The notes under the pieces are model-generated. The model had not been told where the DNA came from and did not search any database. It saw nothing but the letters and a program-made list of their open reading frames with translations. A program made the position numbers and the translations under genes. This document shows, piece by piece, positions 43,299 through 52,730 of a stretch of 64,000 nt of DNA. How positions within the stretch are numbered: position 1 is the first letter of the stretch; each line of letters starts with the position of its first letter. Source of the stretch: CAYFQV01 sp964413635 (GTDB lineage: Bacteria > Spirochaetota > Spirochaetia > DSM-27196 > PWMO01); the NCBI GenBank assembly GCA_964413635.1, contig CAYPTH010000002.1, forward strand, positions 7,134 through 71,133, written 5' to 3'.

Positions 43299-46258
43299 CC
43301 TTCACTATCCGCGTCGAGCGGCTCCTCCGTAATACGACCGGTTTCAAGGTCGAAGTAGATGCGAATTGCCTTCTTGACCTCGTTGTACTCCTTGCTGCGC
43401 CCGTGACTCTCCACGACGACGCCCGGATAGAGCGTGCCGCGAACCCGAATCTCCGAAGGAAAGTGCTCCTCGAACTTCTCCCGGAGGTTGAAGAGGTGGA
43501 GGCTGCGCTGCTCCATAATCTTGAGGAGCTTTTTCTTCTCCTTGCGATACTTCTCGATTTCAGTCGACCCTTCGCCGGCCTTCTGCATTGCCAGATCGAG
43601 ATTCGTCACGCGGCGCTTGAGCTTGTCGACCTCTTTTTCCTGCCGCTCGATCTGATCCGCAATAAGGTAATCTTGACCGAAACAGAGCTGCGTCTTCACC
43701 TCGCTGTTGGACCCGAGGTTCTGAGTCTCCACCCCTTTCCGTGCGCGAATGCTGCCCCCGACGATACTGCCTTTATCCGTCTGCATCCGGAGCGTACCGT
43801 TGGTCTTTACGCTCGTGTGCATGCAGCTGCTTCGAATGACAATCTCACCAACCGAGAGGAGCGTGGCTTGCTCGGCAAATGCAATACCGATGTTCTTCTT
43901 CGACCGGAGAACCGCCTTGCCGGCCCCCTTCACACCCTCTTTGATGAGGATGCTCCCATCCGCGGAGAGGAGGCAGCCTTCGACGGACTCGCCAATGCGG
44001 ATGTCTCCGCCGGCCATGACGACGTAGCCGGTCTGGACGGAACCTGACACGTTCACGCTTCCGGGGAACTTGATGTTCCCGGTTTCCACTCCGACGTTTC
44101 CCTTCACCGAATGCGTCGCCCGGACGGAAACCCGGCGCTTTTCGGAGACGAGCTCGCCGTCCACTTCGGCAATCAAGGTAATGACACCATTCTCGTCCTC
44201 GCGCCGGCGAAGGTTTTCCCCTACCTCAATGCTTACCGCCGTGCCGCCGGGGGGTGCAATGGACTTCCCGGTCACGTCGGTGCCGGGCTCAGGTTTCTCC
44301 TGCGGGGGCTCAATGCGGGCGATCTCCGTTCCCGCCTTCACCGTCGTGATGAGATCGCGGTTCTTGTAGTCGGCGGTTCCGTCGTCCTGCACGGAGACCT
44401 TCTTCCCGCTGGCGCGCTGCACCAGAAACTCCAGGGACCCGTCACTTCCTTTCTCGGGGGACGTGCCCTCGGCGACGAGCCAGCGCACAATGGCCCCTTC
44501 ATGCTGTGCGCGGGTTAGGCCGGCCCGCACCTTTGCGTCGTCCACCCCGTAAGTGACGCCGGCCTTCTCCAGGGCGTCGAGCACCGCCTGTTCGGTGAGG
44601 CGTGTGCCCGTCCCCTCTCCCTCGTGAAGGGTGACCATGGCGCGCATGCGGTCGGTCCCCATCTCGACCATGACGGAGCAGTCCTTGTGAGGGCGAACGC
44701 GGACAAGCGTGACATCGTCTACTTGCGTCTCCTCCATGACACCTTCAATGGTGGAAAAGACAACCGTATCCTTCTTCTGTACGTTCTCGAGGAGCTTCAG
44801 CTTCGGCTCCGCCCCGCCGGGGGGAGGAATCTGCTCTCCGTAGACGTCCACCCCCGGCTGGCCCGGCCCGGGAGGAGCCACCGTGAGAACGCGCTGCTCC
44901 GGCTGAACCCTGGCCATTCGCGCCACGTCCGAGACGGGAAGCTCCTCCACCGACTCCATGTCGCCAAGGAGCTCGGGGCGCTCCTCGGCGGCGCGCCTGT
45001 AGGGCTCCATCTCGCTCTCTTCGAGAAAGCGAACCGCGAACTCAATGTCACCGTCGGGGCCCGGCGTCGGAGCGGTGCCCTGGGCGAGGACGTAGCCGGT
45101 CAGATCCTGCTCCGAGCCGTGGTAGAACTCCATGATGTCGCGCTTGATTTGCTCGAAATCGAGCTTCTTCAGACCGGCCGACTGAATGGCTTTGCCGAGC
45201 TCCTTGAGCTTGAGCGGCGTGCCGCGCCCCTTGCCCTTGTGCACCGTCAACAGCGCCTGCAAGCGGTCTTCGGATACGTACACGTCAAACGACGAGTCGC
45301 GACTGTTGCTGATTGGTACGTGCTCAATTGGGGCGCCGTCCTGGACGGCATCGTCGATGATCTTGCGAATCTCTTCGGTGGGCAGGAGGTTCTCCGGATC
45401 GTAGCCGAGCTTCCGGGCTTCCTCGGTGATCTGTTCGGCGGTGGGGGTCGCCGCGGCGCTGTGCCCGGGGGCGAAGCTGAGAAAGGCGGTTGCCTTGTCC
45501 TTGGAGAGCGAGACCGACCAATCGTGTCCCTCGTAGGGTACGACGTCAATCCAATTGGGGCCACGACGGACCGCGCCGGTACGCTCCGCGACGACGCTCG
45601 TACCATTGCGCTTGGCGCCGGCGCCGACGTAGAAGTCGGGATCGGCGAGATTCCTCGGGTAGATAACGCTTCCGTAGATGCTGCGTCCCGGAGCCCCTCG
45701 GCTCTGGGGAGTCACCGTACCGAGAAGTTGCCCCTCTTGGACGTAGCCGGTCTCCTGGACGCTCGGGTCCACGTAGACGCGCTCGGGAACGCGCTCCTCC
45801 TCAACGACGGTCTGCTCCTCCGTCTTGGGACTGCCGAACGGTAGCTTGGGCTTCTTGGTGACGGTCTTCGTCCGCTCGACTTTGCGCTTGCGCTCAATCG
45901 TGATCTGCGGTTGCGGGGCGTGCGCGAGGGCCTTCTCCACACCCTCGGCGAGCTGATCCGGGATTGGCAAGCGCTCCATCTCGAAGTGCTCCGGCACCGG
46001 ATCCTCCGGCGGAGAGCCCTCAGCGGCGGTGAAGGTAAGGGGATTCTTCCCCTCCTTCTCGTTTTTTTCCAGGAGACGGGCAATTTCTGCGGTATCGTAG
46101 CCCTCTTTGACCCCGCGCTCGGTCAGCTCCTCTACGATGCGCGAGGCGGTCCATTCCTCTTCACCGCCGCCGCGGTCGAGCGTCACCGATGCCGCGAGGC
46201 CGCGTTCATCTATCGTGAGTTGAAGAGAGCCTGTAATTCGTGTCTCTTCCTTGGCCAT
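43295..46258 (-). CDS. Large FapA-like (DUF342) protein with triplicated N-terminal modules
   Basis: A 987-residue cytoplasmic protein. The C-terminal 400 residues are the FapA/DUF342 core: a right-handed beta-helix region (GNVGVETGNIKFPGSVNVSG, GDIRIGESVEGCLLSADG, GSIVGGSIRARKGVETQNLGS in overlapping short turns) followed by a coiled coil and a terminal beta domain. The upstream region repeats one module about three times, starting near residues 246, 322 and 525 (for example VYVSEDRLQALLTVHKG and MVEMGTDRMRAMVTLHEG). FapA homologues are implicated in polarity, motility and envelope processes, but the biochemical role is unclear. It lies between a MinD-like ATPase gene and lgt. Confidence 0.9.
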   Translation of the reverse strand: MAKEETRITGSLQLTIDERGLAASVTLDRGGGEEEWTASRIVEELTERGVKEGYDTAEIARLLEKNEKEGKNPLTFTAAEGSPPEDPVPEHFEMERLPIPDQLAEGVEKALAHAPQPQITIERKRKVERTKTVTKKPKLPFGSPKTEEQTVVEEERVPERVYVDPSVQETGYVQEGQLLGTVTPQSRGAPGRSIYGSVIYPRNLADPDFYVGAGAKRNGTSVVAERTGAVRRGPNWIDVVPYEGHDWSVSLSKDKATAFLSFAPGHSAAATPTAEQITEEARKLGYDPENLLPTEEIRKIIDDAVQDGAPIEHVPISNSRDSSFDVYVSEDRLQALLTVHKGKGRGTPLKLKELGKAIQSAGLKKLDFEQIKRDIMEFYHGSEQDLTGYVLAQGTAPTPGPDGDIEFAVRFLEESEMEPYRRAAEERPELLGDMESVEELPVSDVARMARVQPEQRVLTVAPPGPGQPGVDVYGEQIPPPGGAEPKLKLLENVQKKDTVVFSTIEGVMEETQVDDVTLVRVRPHKDCSVMVEMGTDRMRAMVTLHEGEGTGTRLTEQAVLDALEKAGVTYGVDDAKVRAGLTRAQHEGAIVRWLVAEGTSPEKGSDGSLEFLVQRASGKKVSVQDDGTADYKNRDLITTVKAGTEIARIEPPQEKPEPGTDVTGKSIAPPGGTAVSIEVGENLRRREDENGVITLIAEVDGELVSEKRRVSVRATHSVKGNVGVETGNIKFPGSVNVSGSVQTGYVVMAGGDIRIGESVEGCLLSADGSILIKEGVKGAGKAVLRSKKNIGIAFAEQATLLSVGEIVIRSSCMHTSVKTNGTLRMQTDKGSIVGGSIRARKGVETQNLGSNSEVKTQLCFGQDYLIADQIERQEKEVDKLKRRVTNLDLAMQKAGEGSTEIEKYRKEKKKLLKIMEQRSLHLFNLREKFEEHFPSEIRVRGTLYPGVVVESHGRSKEYNEVKKAIRIYFDLETGRITEEPLDADSEG

Positions 46259-46265
46259 GGCTTCG

Positions 46266-47408
46266 TCAGGCTTTGAAACCCGCTTCCATCGCTTTGACGA
46301 GCTTCGACTTGTACAGCGCGTTCTCCTTTTTTAGCTGATTGATCTCGAACTGCTGGCTCTTGATCGTTTCAACAAGGTCACCCGTTGTAAGCGCCCCGGT
46401 GTGCAATAGATCTTCAACGTAGTCCATCTTGTTCTCGAAATCCGCGGATGCCTCGACTCCGGCTTCCTCGTAGCTTGCATCGAGCTGTTCCCACATGAGT
46501 GCGCCGTCGCCGTCGTCACCGGTCTGCGCAAGCTTGTCGGCAATCCGATGCACCGCCTGCGAGAGTACCGAACCCGGCTTATACTTCACAATCGGAAGGC
46601 CCGAGTTCAAGGCGACATCCTGTAGCTCGTCGCGATACATGATACCGAGGTGCTCGAGATCGACGCCCAGGTACTGTTGACAGGAGCGGCGCAGGCGCAC
46701 GGCCTTGTCGGCATCCTTGGGATCGTCGAGCATGTTCATGACGAGACGCGGCTGAAACCGCGAAAGTGCGTCCCGGGCGGCGGCGTGGCCGTCGACATCG
46801 ATCTCCTTCAAGTGGGACAGGAGCTGTGGAATGTATACGCGCTGCGAGCTTTCCTGACGCTTCTTCAGGGACTGAAGGTACTTGTCTCCCGGACCCTTCT
46901 TTGGCAGCGATGTCTGGATCAGCCGGAAGGCTGCGTTCTTCAAGAAGAGATAGGCGTTCACCATGGAGGTCGCGGTTGGGGTGGTAATGACAATCCCGCG
47001 TCGTGCGAAGAGGAAGAAGTCCAAGGTGTTGTAGTTGGTACCGGCACCGAGATCGAGGATCAGAATGTCGACGTCAAGCTTGCCGAGACGGGAGAGAAGC
47101 ATCTTCTTCTGCGCCGCGGCAATGTTTGCCAAGCCGGGTATTTCGGCATCTCCCGGAATGAAGGAGAGTCCCTCGTACTCCATTTCAATGACGACATCCT
47201 CAAACTTCATGGAGGAATCGGTCAGAAAGGTGCCGATTCCCGCCTTCGGATTGCGCAAACCGAGGAGAAGGTGGAGGTTCGAGCCGCCGAGATCGAGGTC
47301 CGCAATGGCAACGCGCCGGCCCATCTGGCCGAGAGCCACGGCCAGGTTTGCTGCGAGTAGGGATTTTCCGACACCCCCCTTGCCGCTGGCAATCGGTATG
47401 ACCTGCAT
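46266..47408 (-). CDS. MinD/ParA-family ATPase (FlhG-like)
   Basis: A 380-residue P-loop ATPase. It starts MQVIPIASGKGGVGKS, the deviant Walker A motif with the signature Lys, then AIADLDLGGSNLH and LDLGAGTNYNTLDFF (Walker B region). The C-terminal 60 residues form a coiled coil (SQQFEINQLKKENALYKSKL). Relatives place flagella or chemoreceptors (FlhG, ParC) or divide the cell (MinD). No MinD-type amphipathic membrane-targeting helix is obvious at the C-terminus. The FapA-like gene follows 7 bp later and is probably its partner. Confidence 0.9.
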   Translation of the reverse strand: MQVIPIASGKGGVGKSLLAANLAVALGQMGRRVAIADLDLGGSNLHLLLGLRNPKAGIGTFLTDSSMKFEDVVIEMEYEGLSFIPGDAEIPGLANIAAAQKKMLLSRLGKLDVDILILDLGAGTNYNTLDFFLFARRGIVITTPTATSMVNAYLFLKNAAFRLIQTSLPKKGPGDKYLQSLKKRQESSQRVYIPQLLSHLKEIDVDGHAAARDALSRFQPRLVMNMLDDPKDADKAVRLRRSCQQYLGVDLEHLGIMYRDELQDVALNSGLPIVKYKPGSVLSQAVHRIADKLAQTGDDGDGALMWEQLDASYEEAGVEASADFENKMDYVEDLLHTGALTTGDLVETIKSQQFEINQLKKENALYKSKLVKAMEAGFKA

Positions 47409-47410
47409 GA

Positions 47411-47818
47411 TTACTGCTCCGTCATCGACTTGGATCTGTATGATAGCAGGACTACCAAAAGAATCAAATCGAGGGCGGCAATGACAATCGGCGCGACGGC
47501 AAGAAAAAATGCTTCGAAGCCCGTTTCGAACAACACGCTCCGGCGCAGGAGAATCAAGAGCAGCAGGGCGGAGGCGAGCTCAAGGGCTTTGCCAAGGCGC
47601 AGAATATTGAGTACAGGGCCCTTCTTTTCCGGTATTGCGCCGATAAAAAGAAAGCCCGCCGCAAGCAACAACTGCGGACTGCCGAGCCAGACGATGGCCG
47701 TTGCCTTCACCATGCTCGTGTTGACAGCGAATATCAGGGTTGCGATGTTGAAAGCTGCAACAAATCGTATGACCTCCCAGAGAGCTGCGAGGAAGAAGAG
47801 AATCCTATGACGTGCCAC
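47411..47818 (-). CDS. Small four-TM membrane protein
   Basis: A 135-residue protein with about four hydrophobic segments and short basic loops (RHRILFF start, SYRSKSMTEQ end). No signature motif is visible and I do not recognise a family. Its stop lies 2 bp before the start of the MinD-like ATPase gene, so they are in one operon. Opposed by the divergent CTP protease gene 99 bp away. Confidence 0.78.
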   Translation of the reverse strand: MARHRILFFLAALWEVIRFVAAFNIATLIFAVNTSMVKATAIVWLGSPQLLLAAGFLFIGAIPEKKGPVLNILRLGKALELASALLLLILLRRSVLFETGFEAFFLAVAPIVIAALDLILLVVLLSYRSKSMTEQ

Positions 47819-47917
47819 GTATGGCGGAGTGTACGGCCCCGGTTTCGCACCGTCAATAGAAAGCGCGCCTCAAGGTGAGTATACTCTCTATCACATGATT
47901 CCTTCCGGAGCGTCCGC

Positions 47918-49369
47918 ATGAAACGACTTCTTCAATACTTTGCCGATAAAGAGCGCCTGCTATGGCTTACCGTGACGGCGGGGCTCTTTGTCATTCTCCT
48001 CGTTACCCTAGTTCCGGTGAGTGTAGCCGCGCAACCGTCTCAGAACAGCGAAGACCAACGCCTCCTGCAGATGTTCGAGCGCGTCTACGAGTTCGTCAGA
48101 GAGAACTACGTCGATGAAGTTGAGCCGGAAGTGCTCATTGAGGGCGCCCTCGAGGGAATGTTCGATAGCCTCGAAGACCCGCACTCCGCCTATCTCACGG
48201 CGGAGGAGATGCGCGACCTGAGAGACACCACGCGTGGACAGTTCGGCGGAGTGGGTATGTACATTGCCAAACAGGCCCCACCTGACCAGGAAGATGGGAC
48301 CGGGCAGCCCCAGGATGAGGGCGGTTTCGTCGAAGTTGTCGCCCCAATCGAAGACACGCCCGCCTTTCGGTCGGGGATCCTCGCCGGAGATCTCATTGTG
48401 GAAATCGAAGGCAAGACCACGAGGGATCTCGACATCGATCAGGTGGTGAATCGACTGCGCGGACAGCCGGGAACGAGCGTTGAAGTACTGATCCGCCGGG
48501 GAAGCTCCCACACCTTCACCGTGGAGCTCACCCGCGCCATCATCGAAGTGCCGACGGTCAAATTCGACATGATCGATGACGAGATTGCCTTTCTGCGCAT
48601 TATCCAGTTCACTCCCCACACCCACGAACGGGTCAAGGAAGCGCTATTGGAGTTCGAGGAGCAAGGCTACTCCTCCTTGATAATTGACCTCCGTCAGAAT
48701 CCCGGGGGACTTCTCTCAGGGGTCGTCGACACGGCGGATTTGTTCTTCACCGACGGAACGATAGTCGGAACCCGTGGACGCAAGGCGAGCGAGAACGAGG
48801 TCTTTCGGGCCGACGCCGGTCGCAGCGCGCCGGAAGACCTTCCCATTGTCGTCATGATCGATGAAGGCTCCGCTTCGGCAGCTGAAATCATGGCCGGTGC
48901 CTTGAAGGATCGTGGCCGCGCGTACGTCATTGGAGAGACCTCGTATGGAAAGGGATCGGTGCAGGAGGTACACGTCGTGGGCACCGGTGGGTTCCGCCTG
49001 ACCATGTCGAAGTACTATACCCCCGACGGTAACTTCATTGAGGGAAGCGGTATTACGCCGGACCAAGAGGTGGACGAGCCGGAGCTCAGTGACAAAGAGC
49101 TCGAGTCTCTCACCGAGATCCGCGACAAGCAGCTTATCACCGGCTTTGTGGACGAGCATCCGGAGCCGAGCGAAAACGCCATTTCGAGCTTCCTCCAAGA
49201 TCTGCGCGGTCAGGACATTGTCCTGAGCGAGCGTCGGGTACGGAAGATGATCCGAGACGAGGTCAACCGCCGCGACAACGTGTCACCGGCCTATGACCTG
49301 AAGTATGACATTGTGCTTCAGGAGGCGGTCCGCCTGCTCCGTGAAGACAAAGTATCGGTAGGGGAGTAG
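47918..49369 (+). CDS. C-terminal processing peptidase (S41 family) with PDZ domain
   Basis: A 483-residue periplasmic protease. An N-terminal membrane anchor/signal spans about 14-38. A PDZ domain lies at about 105-205 (GGVGMYIAK, AGDLIVEIEGK, VNRLRGQPGTSVEVLI). The S41 catalytic dyad is S320 in EGSASAAEIM and K345 in TSYGKGSVQ; the 25-residue spacing equals that in Prc and CtpA. The family trims C-termini of envelope proteins. Length is typical of CtpA-type enzymes. rsmE follows 30 bp later. Confidence 0.95.
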   Translation: MKRLLQYFADKERLLWLTVTAGLFVILLVTLVPVSVAAQPSQNSEDQRLLQMFERVYEFVRENYVDEVEPEVLIEGALEGMFDSLEDPHSAYLTAEEMRDLRDTTRGQFGGVGMYIAKQAPPDQEDGTGQPQDEGGFVEVVAPIEDTPAFRSGILAGDLIVEIEGKTTRDLDIDQVVNRLRGQPGTSVEVLIRRGSSHTFTVELTRAIIEVPTVKFDMIDDEIAFLRIIQFTPHTHERVKEALLEFEEQGYSSLIIDLRQNPGGLLSGVVDTADLFFTDGTIVGTRGRKASENEVFRADAGRSAPEDLPIVVMIDEGSASAAEIMAGALKDRGRAYVIGETSYGKGSVQEVHVVGTGGFRLTMSKYYTPDGNFIEGSGITPDQEVDEPELSDKELESLTEIRDKQLITGFVDEHPEPSENAISSFLQDLRGQDIVLSERRVRKMIRDEVNRRDNVSPAYDLKYDIVLQEAVRLLREDKVSVGE

Positions 49370-49399
49370 TCGGACAGTAGAGGGTTCGAGGGAGCGGGC

Positions 49400-50188
49400 A
49401 TGAAACAGCTCATCCTTCCGAAAGAGTGTGTCGACGGAGAGCGGATTGTGCTCTCCGGGGACGAGTTCCACTACCTCGTCCGCGTCCGGCGCTACGGAGA
49501 AGGTGCCTCGCTCCCCGCACGCAGCCCCGACGGCCGTCCCTTCGAGCTCACCATTCAGCGGCTTGAAGATGACAGCCTCACCGCGACCGTGAGGGCACGC
49601 GACGCGCTCAACGAGGCCGCAGCGGCGGCCTCCCCTCAGCCTGCCCCGGCATCCTCGGGTCCCGACATCGTTCTCTATCAAGGCTTGGCCAAGGGGAAAA
49701 AACTCGACCTCGTGGTACGTCAGGCAACCGAGGCGGGTATCGCTGCGATCGTGCCCATCTCCACGACCCACAGCGTCGTATCCCTGAGCGACGAGCGTGC
49801 GGCAAAGCGCGTTTCCCGCCTCGAGCGAGTAGCAAGAGAAGCCGCACAGCAGTCCGGCGCCACCAAGGTACCCCGCATAGAAGAGGTTCTCCCCCTCGCC
49901 GAGGTCCCCGCCATCGACCCCAAGACGGGCGAGGTCGGTTTTGTCTTCCATGAAAAGGCTCTTGCGGCTCAGGTCCTTCACGAATATCTTAAGGCGAATC
50001 CAAAACGTGTGTACGTCGCCGTCGGTCCGGAGGGCGGCTTTTCGGGAGATGAAATCACGGAACTCACAACGACCAAACGCTTCGTTGCCGCCGGACTCGG
50101 CAGCACCGTCCTGCGGAGTGAGACCGCAGCGCTGTACGCGATTGCGGCAATCCAGACGATAGCCCGGGAGCGACAACAATGGACGTAA
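49400..50188 (+). CDS. rsmE: 16S rRNA (uracil1498-N3)-methyltransferase
   Basis: A 262-residue SPOUT methyltransferase. The N-terminal PUA-like domain has DEFHYLVRVRRYGEG. The knot region has LVVRQATEAGIAAIVPI, the SAM loop VAVGPEGGFSGDEI and the C-terminal GLGSTVLRSETAALYAIAAIQ, the clearest RsmE signature. It overlaps the next gene by 10 bp, so the two are probably translationally coupled. Confidence 0.94.
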   Translation: MKQLILPKECVDGERIVLSGDEFHYLVRVRRYGEGASLPARSPDGRPFELTIQRLEDDSLTATVRARDALNEAAAAASPQPAPASSGPDIVLYQGLAKGKKLDLVVRQATEAGIAAIVPISTTHSVVSLSDERAAKRVSRLERVAREAAQQSGATKVPRIEEVLPLAEVPAIDPKTGEVGFVFHEKALAAQVLHEYLKANPKRVYVAVGPEGGFSGDEITELTTTKRFVAAGLGSTVLRSETAALYAIAAIQTIARERQQWT

Positions 50189-50931
50189 GCGTCCCACCGC
50201 TAAGGCGCACCCACATTCTGCGGGTACCCGTCGACGCCTTTGCAAAGGATGATCTTGGAACTATTGTCGACGGTTTACGTGAGAAAGAGGGACGACACCA
50301 CATCGTCATGTTGACGACTGAGGGTCTCATGAAGGCGCGTCGGAACAGGCTCTACCGAAAGACGCTTCAAGAGGCCTCGCTCATTGTCCCAATCTCACTC
50401 GGCTTGCAGCGCGCCGCGTCGTTCTTGGAGCGACCGTCCGTGGAAGCCCAGACAACTTTCCGCTTCGTCATTCGTCTTCTTGGACTCTTAGAGGAGCGCG
50501 GCGCCACCTACTACTTGCTCGGCCTTCGGCGTCGGCTTCTCACGCGAGTGGAGGAGAACCTCCGCCTCACGTTCCCCGGACTGCGGCTCGTGGGCCGTCA
50601 CCCCGGCTACTACACGCAGGATCGAGAGAGCGACATTGTCACGGCCATCCGCAAGGCCTCGCCGAACCTGGTGCTCATTGGAAGCGGCATCCGGGGCGGA
50701 GACTCGTGGGTCCGCTCCAATAAACGCTCCTTCGCGCCGGGAATCTACCTCTGGGTGCCGGAAGTCCTGGAAGTCTTTGCGGATGTGCGGCGAAAACCGC
50801 CGGCCGGCCGGGCCGGGCGGATCGCCCGGCGTTTCGGCGGGGTCCTCGCCCACCCCTGGCGCATGGGCAAGACGTTTCTGTTCCTGTGGTTCGCTCTGCT
50901 GTTGCTGTTCGCGCGTCTCTTTGGAAAGTAG
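50179..50931 (+). CDS. WecG/TagA/CpsF-like glycosyltransferase homologue, active site divergent
   Basis: A 250-residue protein resembling the WecG/TagA (GT26) family, which adds N-acetylmannosamine in teichoic acid or enterobacterial antigen synthesis. Visible family parts are RVPVDAF at the start, YYLLGLRRRLLTRVEENL, and LVLIGSGIRGGDSWVRSN. The catalytic PDG motif is replaced by PIS (P71-I72-S73, in LIVPISLGLQ), and the preceding Asn is replaced by TTEG. A C-terminal hydrophobic helix (about 228-247) could anchor it to the membrane. Function may have shifted. Confidence 0.75.
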   Translation: MDVSVPPLRRTHILRVPVDAFAKDDLGTIVDGLREKEGRHHIVMLTTEGLMKARRNRLYRKTLQEASLIVPISLGLQRAASFLERPSVEAQTTFRFVIRLLGLLEERGATYYLLGLRRRLLTRVEENLRLTFPGLRLVGRHPGYYTQDRESDIVTAIRKASPNLVLIGSGIRGGDSWVRSNKRSFAPGIYLWVPEVLEVFADVRRKPPAGRAGRIARRFGGVLAHPWRMGKTFLFLWFALLLLFARLFGK

Positions 50932-50950
50932 GCGCCCCGAGGCGCCGTCA

Positions 50951-51412
50951 TCACCCCTCGTTCTCCGCCTCCTGCAGCTTGACGTGCTCGTAAATCTGCC
51001 ACAGCTGCGAGTCGAGGGGCCGTATCATGAGGAGCCCGAAGGCCACGCGAAGCGGTGGAATGTAGATCACAATGCCAATGAGATCGGTAACGAGCCCGGG
51101 AAGAACAATGAGGCCGGCCGATATGAACAGCCCGGCCAGCCTGGCAAAATCACGCTTCGGGAACGACCCGCTGCGCACGTGACGGCGCATCGCCGAGAGC
51201 GTTGCCAGAATCGAGTTGGTCAGAAAGAACAGCCCAACGAAGCCCGTCGAGGCCACTACCGCGAGGGAAAGATAGCGCCCCAGATGCGTACTGAGCTCGA
51301 TAAGTGCGTATCCGTCGGCAACAACAAGCAGCGACGCCAGTAGCATCACCAAAAGCAGCCGAACAACGAATGCCCGATCCACGAGCGAAAGGAGTCGCAG
51401 ACGCGTCGCCAT
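50951..51412 (-). CDS. FxsA-family membrane protein
   Basis: A 153-residue inner-membrane protein with about four hydrophobic segments. The FxsA signature is clear: GLIVLPGLVTDLIGIVIYIPPLR (quoted in part: LPGLVTDLIGIVIYIPP). E. coli FxsA affects F-plasmid exclusion of phage T7; the normal role is unknown. The ATG at 51412 is used; an upstream in-frame start adds 13 unlikely residues. Unlike most FxsA proteins it has an additional hydrophobic pair at the N-terminus. Confidence 0.8.
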   Translation of the reverse strand: MATRLRLLSLVDRAFVVRLLLVMLLASLLVVADGYALIELSTHLGRYLSLAVVASTGFVGLFFLTNSILATLSAMRRHVRSGSFPKRDFARLAGLFISAGLIVLPGLVTDLIGIVIYIPPLRVAFGLLMIRPLDSQLWQIYEHVKLQEAENEG

Positions 51413-51587
51413 TGGATTGCAATTATAGCCACTTGGGGGCGAGTTCACCAATCGCCCCGTGAGCGCAAGTACCCACTCGTTTTCACCATAGCCGCCAAGA
51501 CGCCACGGACAAGCGCAAGGTACATTTGCTCATGAAATCGTTCTTGCCAATTGTCGCCGGCGGGTGTATTCGTATAAGTTGACTGCC

Positions 51588-52721
51588 ATGCTCAGGATAG
51601 TGTTGGTTGACCAGGACAAAGAGGTTCATCAGGTCCTGCGTCGCATGCTCCCGCCGTCCTGTACCCTGTTGTCCTACTTCCGCGGAGCACTCGCCGGGGA
51701 TTTCGTTCGCGAGCATCGACCGCAGGCGGTGATCATTGGTCTCGATATCTCAGACGTTCCGGTGAACGCGCTGATTGCCCACATTACGGGCGCTCACGGG
51801 GCGCCGCCGGTCACGATCATTGCTCACCCGAGCCAGGCACGAGAAACGGTCGCGGCCATGCGAGCCGGTGCACGGGACTGCCTGTTTCGCCCCTTCGGCC
51901 GTCGGGAGGTCGAATCCGCCCTCGCTCGGCTCCTCGAGGCGGGCCGACCAGGGCAGACCTCGGAAACGAGCGTCTCCGGCGATGCGGCGGATCGCCTCCT
52001 GCGCGGCCGAAGCTCCGCGGTCCGCGAGCTGCGCAACTTCTTGCGGCGCGTCGCCAAAGCGGACATTCCGGTATTGCTCCTCGGAGAAAGCGGCTCGGGA
52101 AAGGAGCTTGCCGCACGCGCCGTCCACGCGCTGTCTACCCGCTCGCAGGAACCCTTTGTCGCGGCGAACTGCGGCGCCATTCCCGAGACCCTCTTCGAAA
52201 GTGAGATGTTCGGCGCCGAACGTGGCGCCTACACCGACGCCGTCGCCCGTCCTGGATATCTCGAGCGAGCGGCGTTGGGCACCATGCTGCTCGACGAAAT
52301 CGGCGAGATGTCCCTTCTCAATCAGGCCAAGATGCTTCGCGTCATTGAGGAGCGCAGCGTTCGACGCGTCGGAGGCACGCGTGATGTCTCGCTCTCGTTT
52401 CGCCTGGTCGCCGCCTCGAACCGTGACTTACCCACGGAGGTCCGGGAAGGGCGTTTCCGCCGCGACCTCTTCTACCGACTCGGCGTGCTGACATGCCGGC
52501 TCCCGCGGCTCAAGGACCGATTGGAAGACATCCCTGAGCTTACAAAGAGCTTTCTGGAACAGGCGGGAATGGGAGACGTGGGAATTGACGACCGCGCCTA
52601 TAACCTGCTCTCCGCGTACAACTGGCCGGGAAACATTCGGGAGCTGCGAAACGTCGTGATCCGGGCCGCCATTCTCCGCGACCACACTCACATCCGTGCC
52701 GAAGACATCTCCTTCGTGTAA
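51588..52721 (+). CDS. Sigma-54-dependent activator (receiver-AAA+) lacking a DNA-binding domain
   Basis: A 377-residue NtrC-type regulator. The receiver domain (1-115) keeps the acidic pair (VDQD) and a candidate phospho-acceptor Asp (IIGLDI), but the conserved Lys is Arg (LFRPFG) and the Thr/Ser switch position is Ala. The AAA+ domain has Walker A GESGSGKE (about 165), Walker B LLDEIGEM, and the arginine-finger region FRRDLFYRL. The sigma-54-contact GAFTGA loop reads GAYTDA (about 213). The protein ends at AEDISFV directly after the AAA+ domain, so the usual Fis-type helix-turn-helix is absent. Confidence 0.9.
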   Translation: MLRIVLVDQDKEVHQVLRRMLPPSCTLLSYFRGALAGDFVREHRPQAVIIGLDISDVPVNALIAHITGAHGAPPVTIIAHPSQARETVAAMRAGARDCLFRPFGRREVESALARLLEAGRPGQTSETSVSGDAADRLLRGRSSAVRELRNFLRRVAKADIPVLLLGESGSGKELAARAVHALSTRSQEPFVAANCGAIPETLFESEMFGAERGAYTDAVARPGYLERAALGTMLLDEIGEMSLLNQAKMLRVIEERSVRRVGGTRDVSLSFRLVAASNRDLPTEVREGRFRRDLFYRLGVLTCRLPRLKDRLEDIPELTKSFLEQAGMGDVGIDDRAYNLLSAYNWPGNIRELRNVVIRAAILRDHTHIRAEDISFV

Positions 52722-52730
52722 TGGCGGCGC

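Noticed and set aside
44624..45844. Plus-strand open frame of 406 codons
   Set aside because: Antisense to the FapA-like gene; no independent support.
49283..50245. Minus-strand open frame of 320 codons
   Set aside because: Opposite rsmE and the ctp 3' end; shadow frame.
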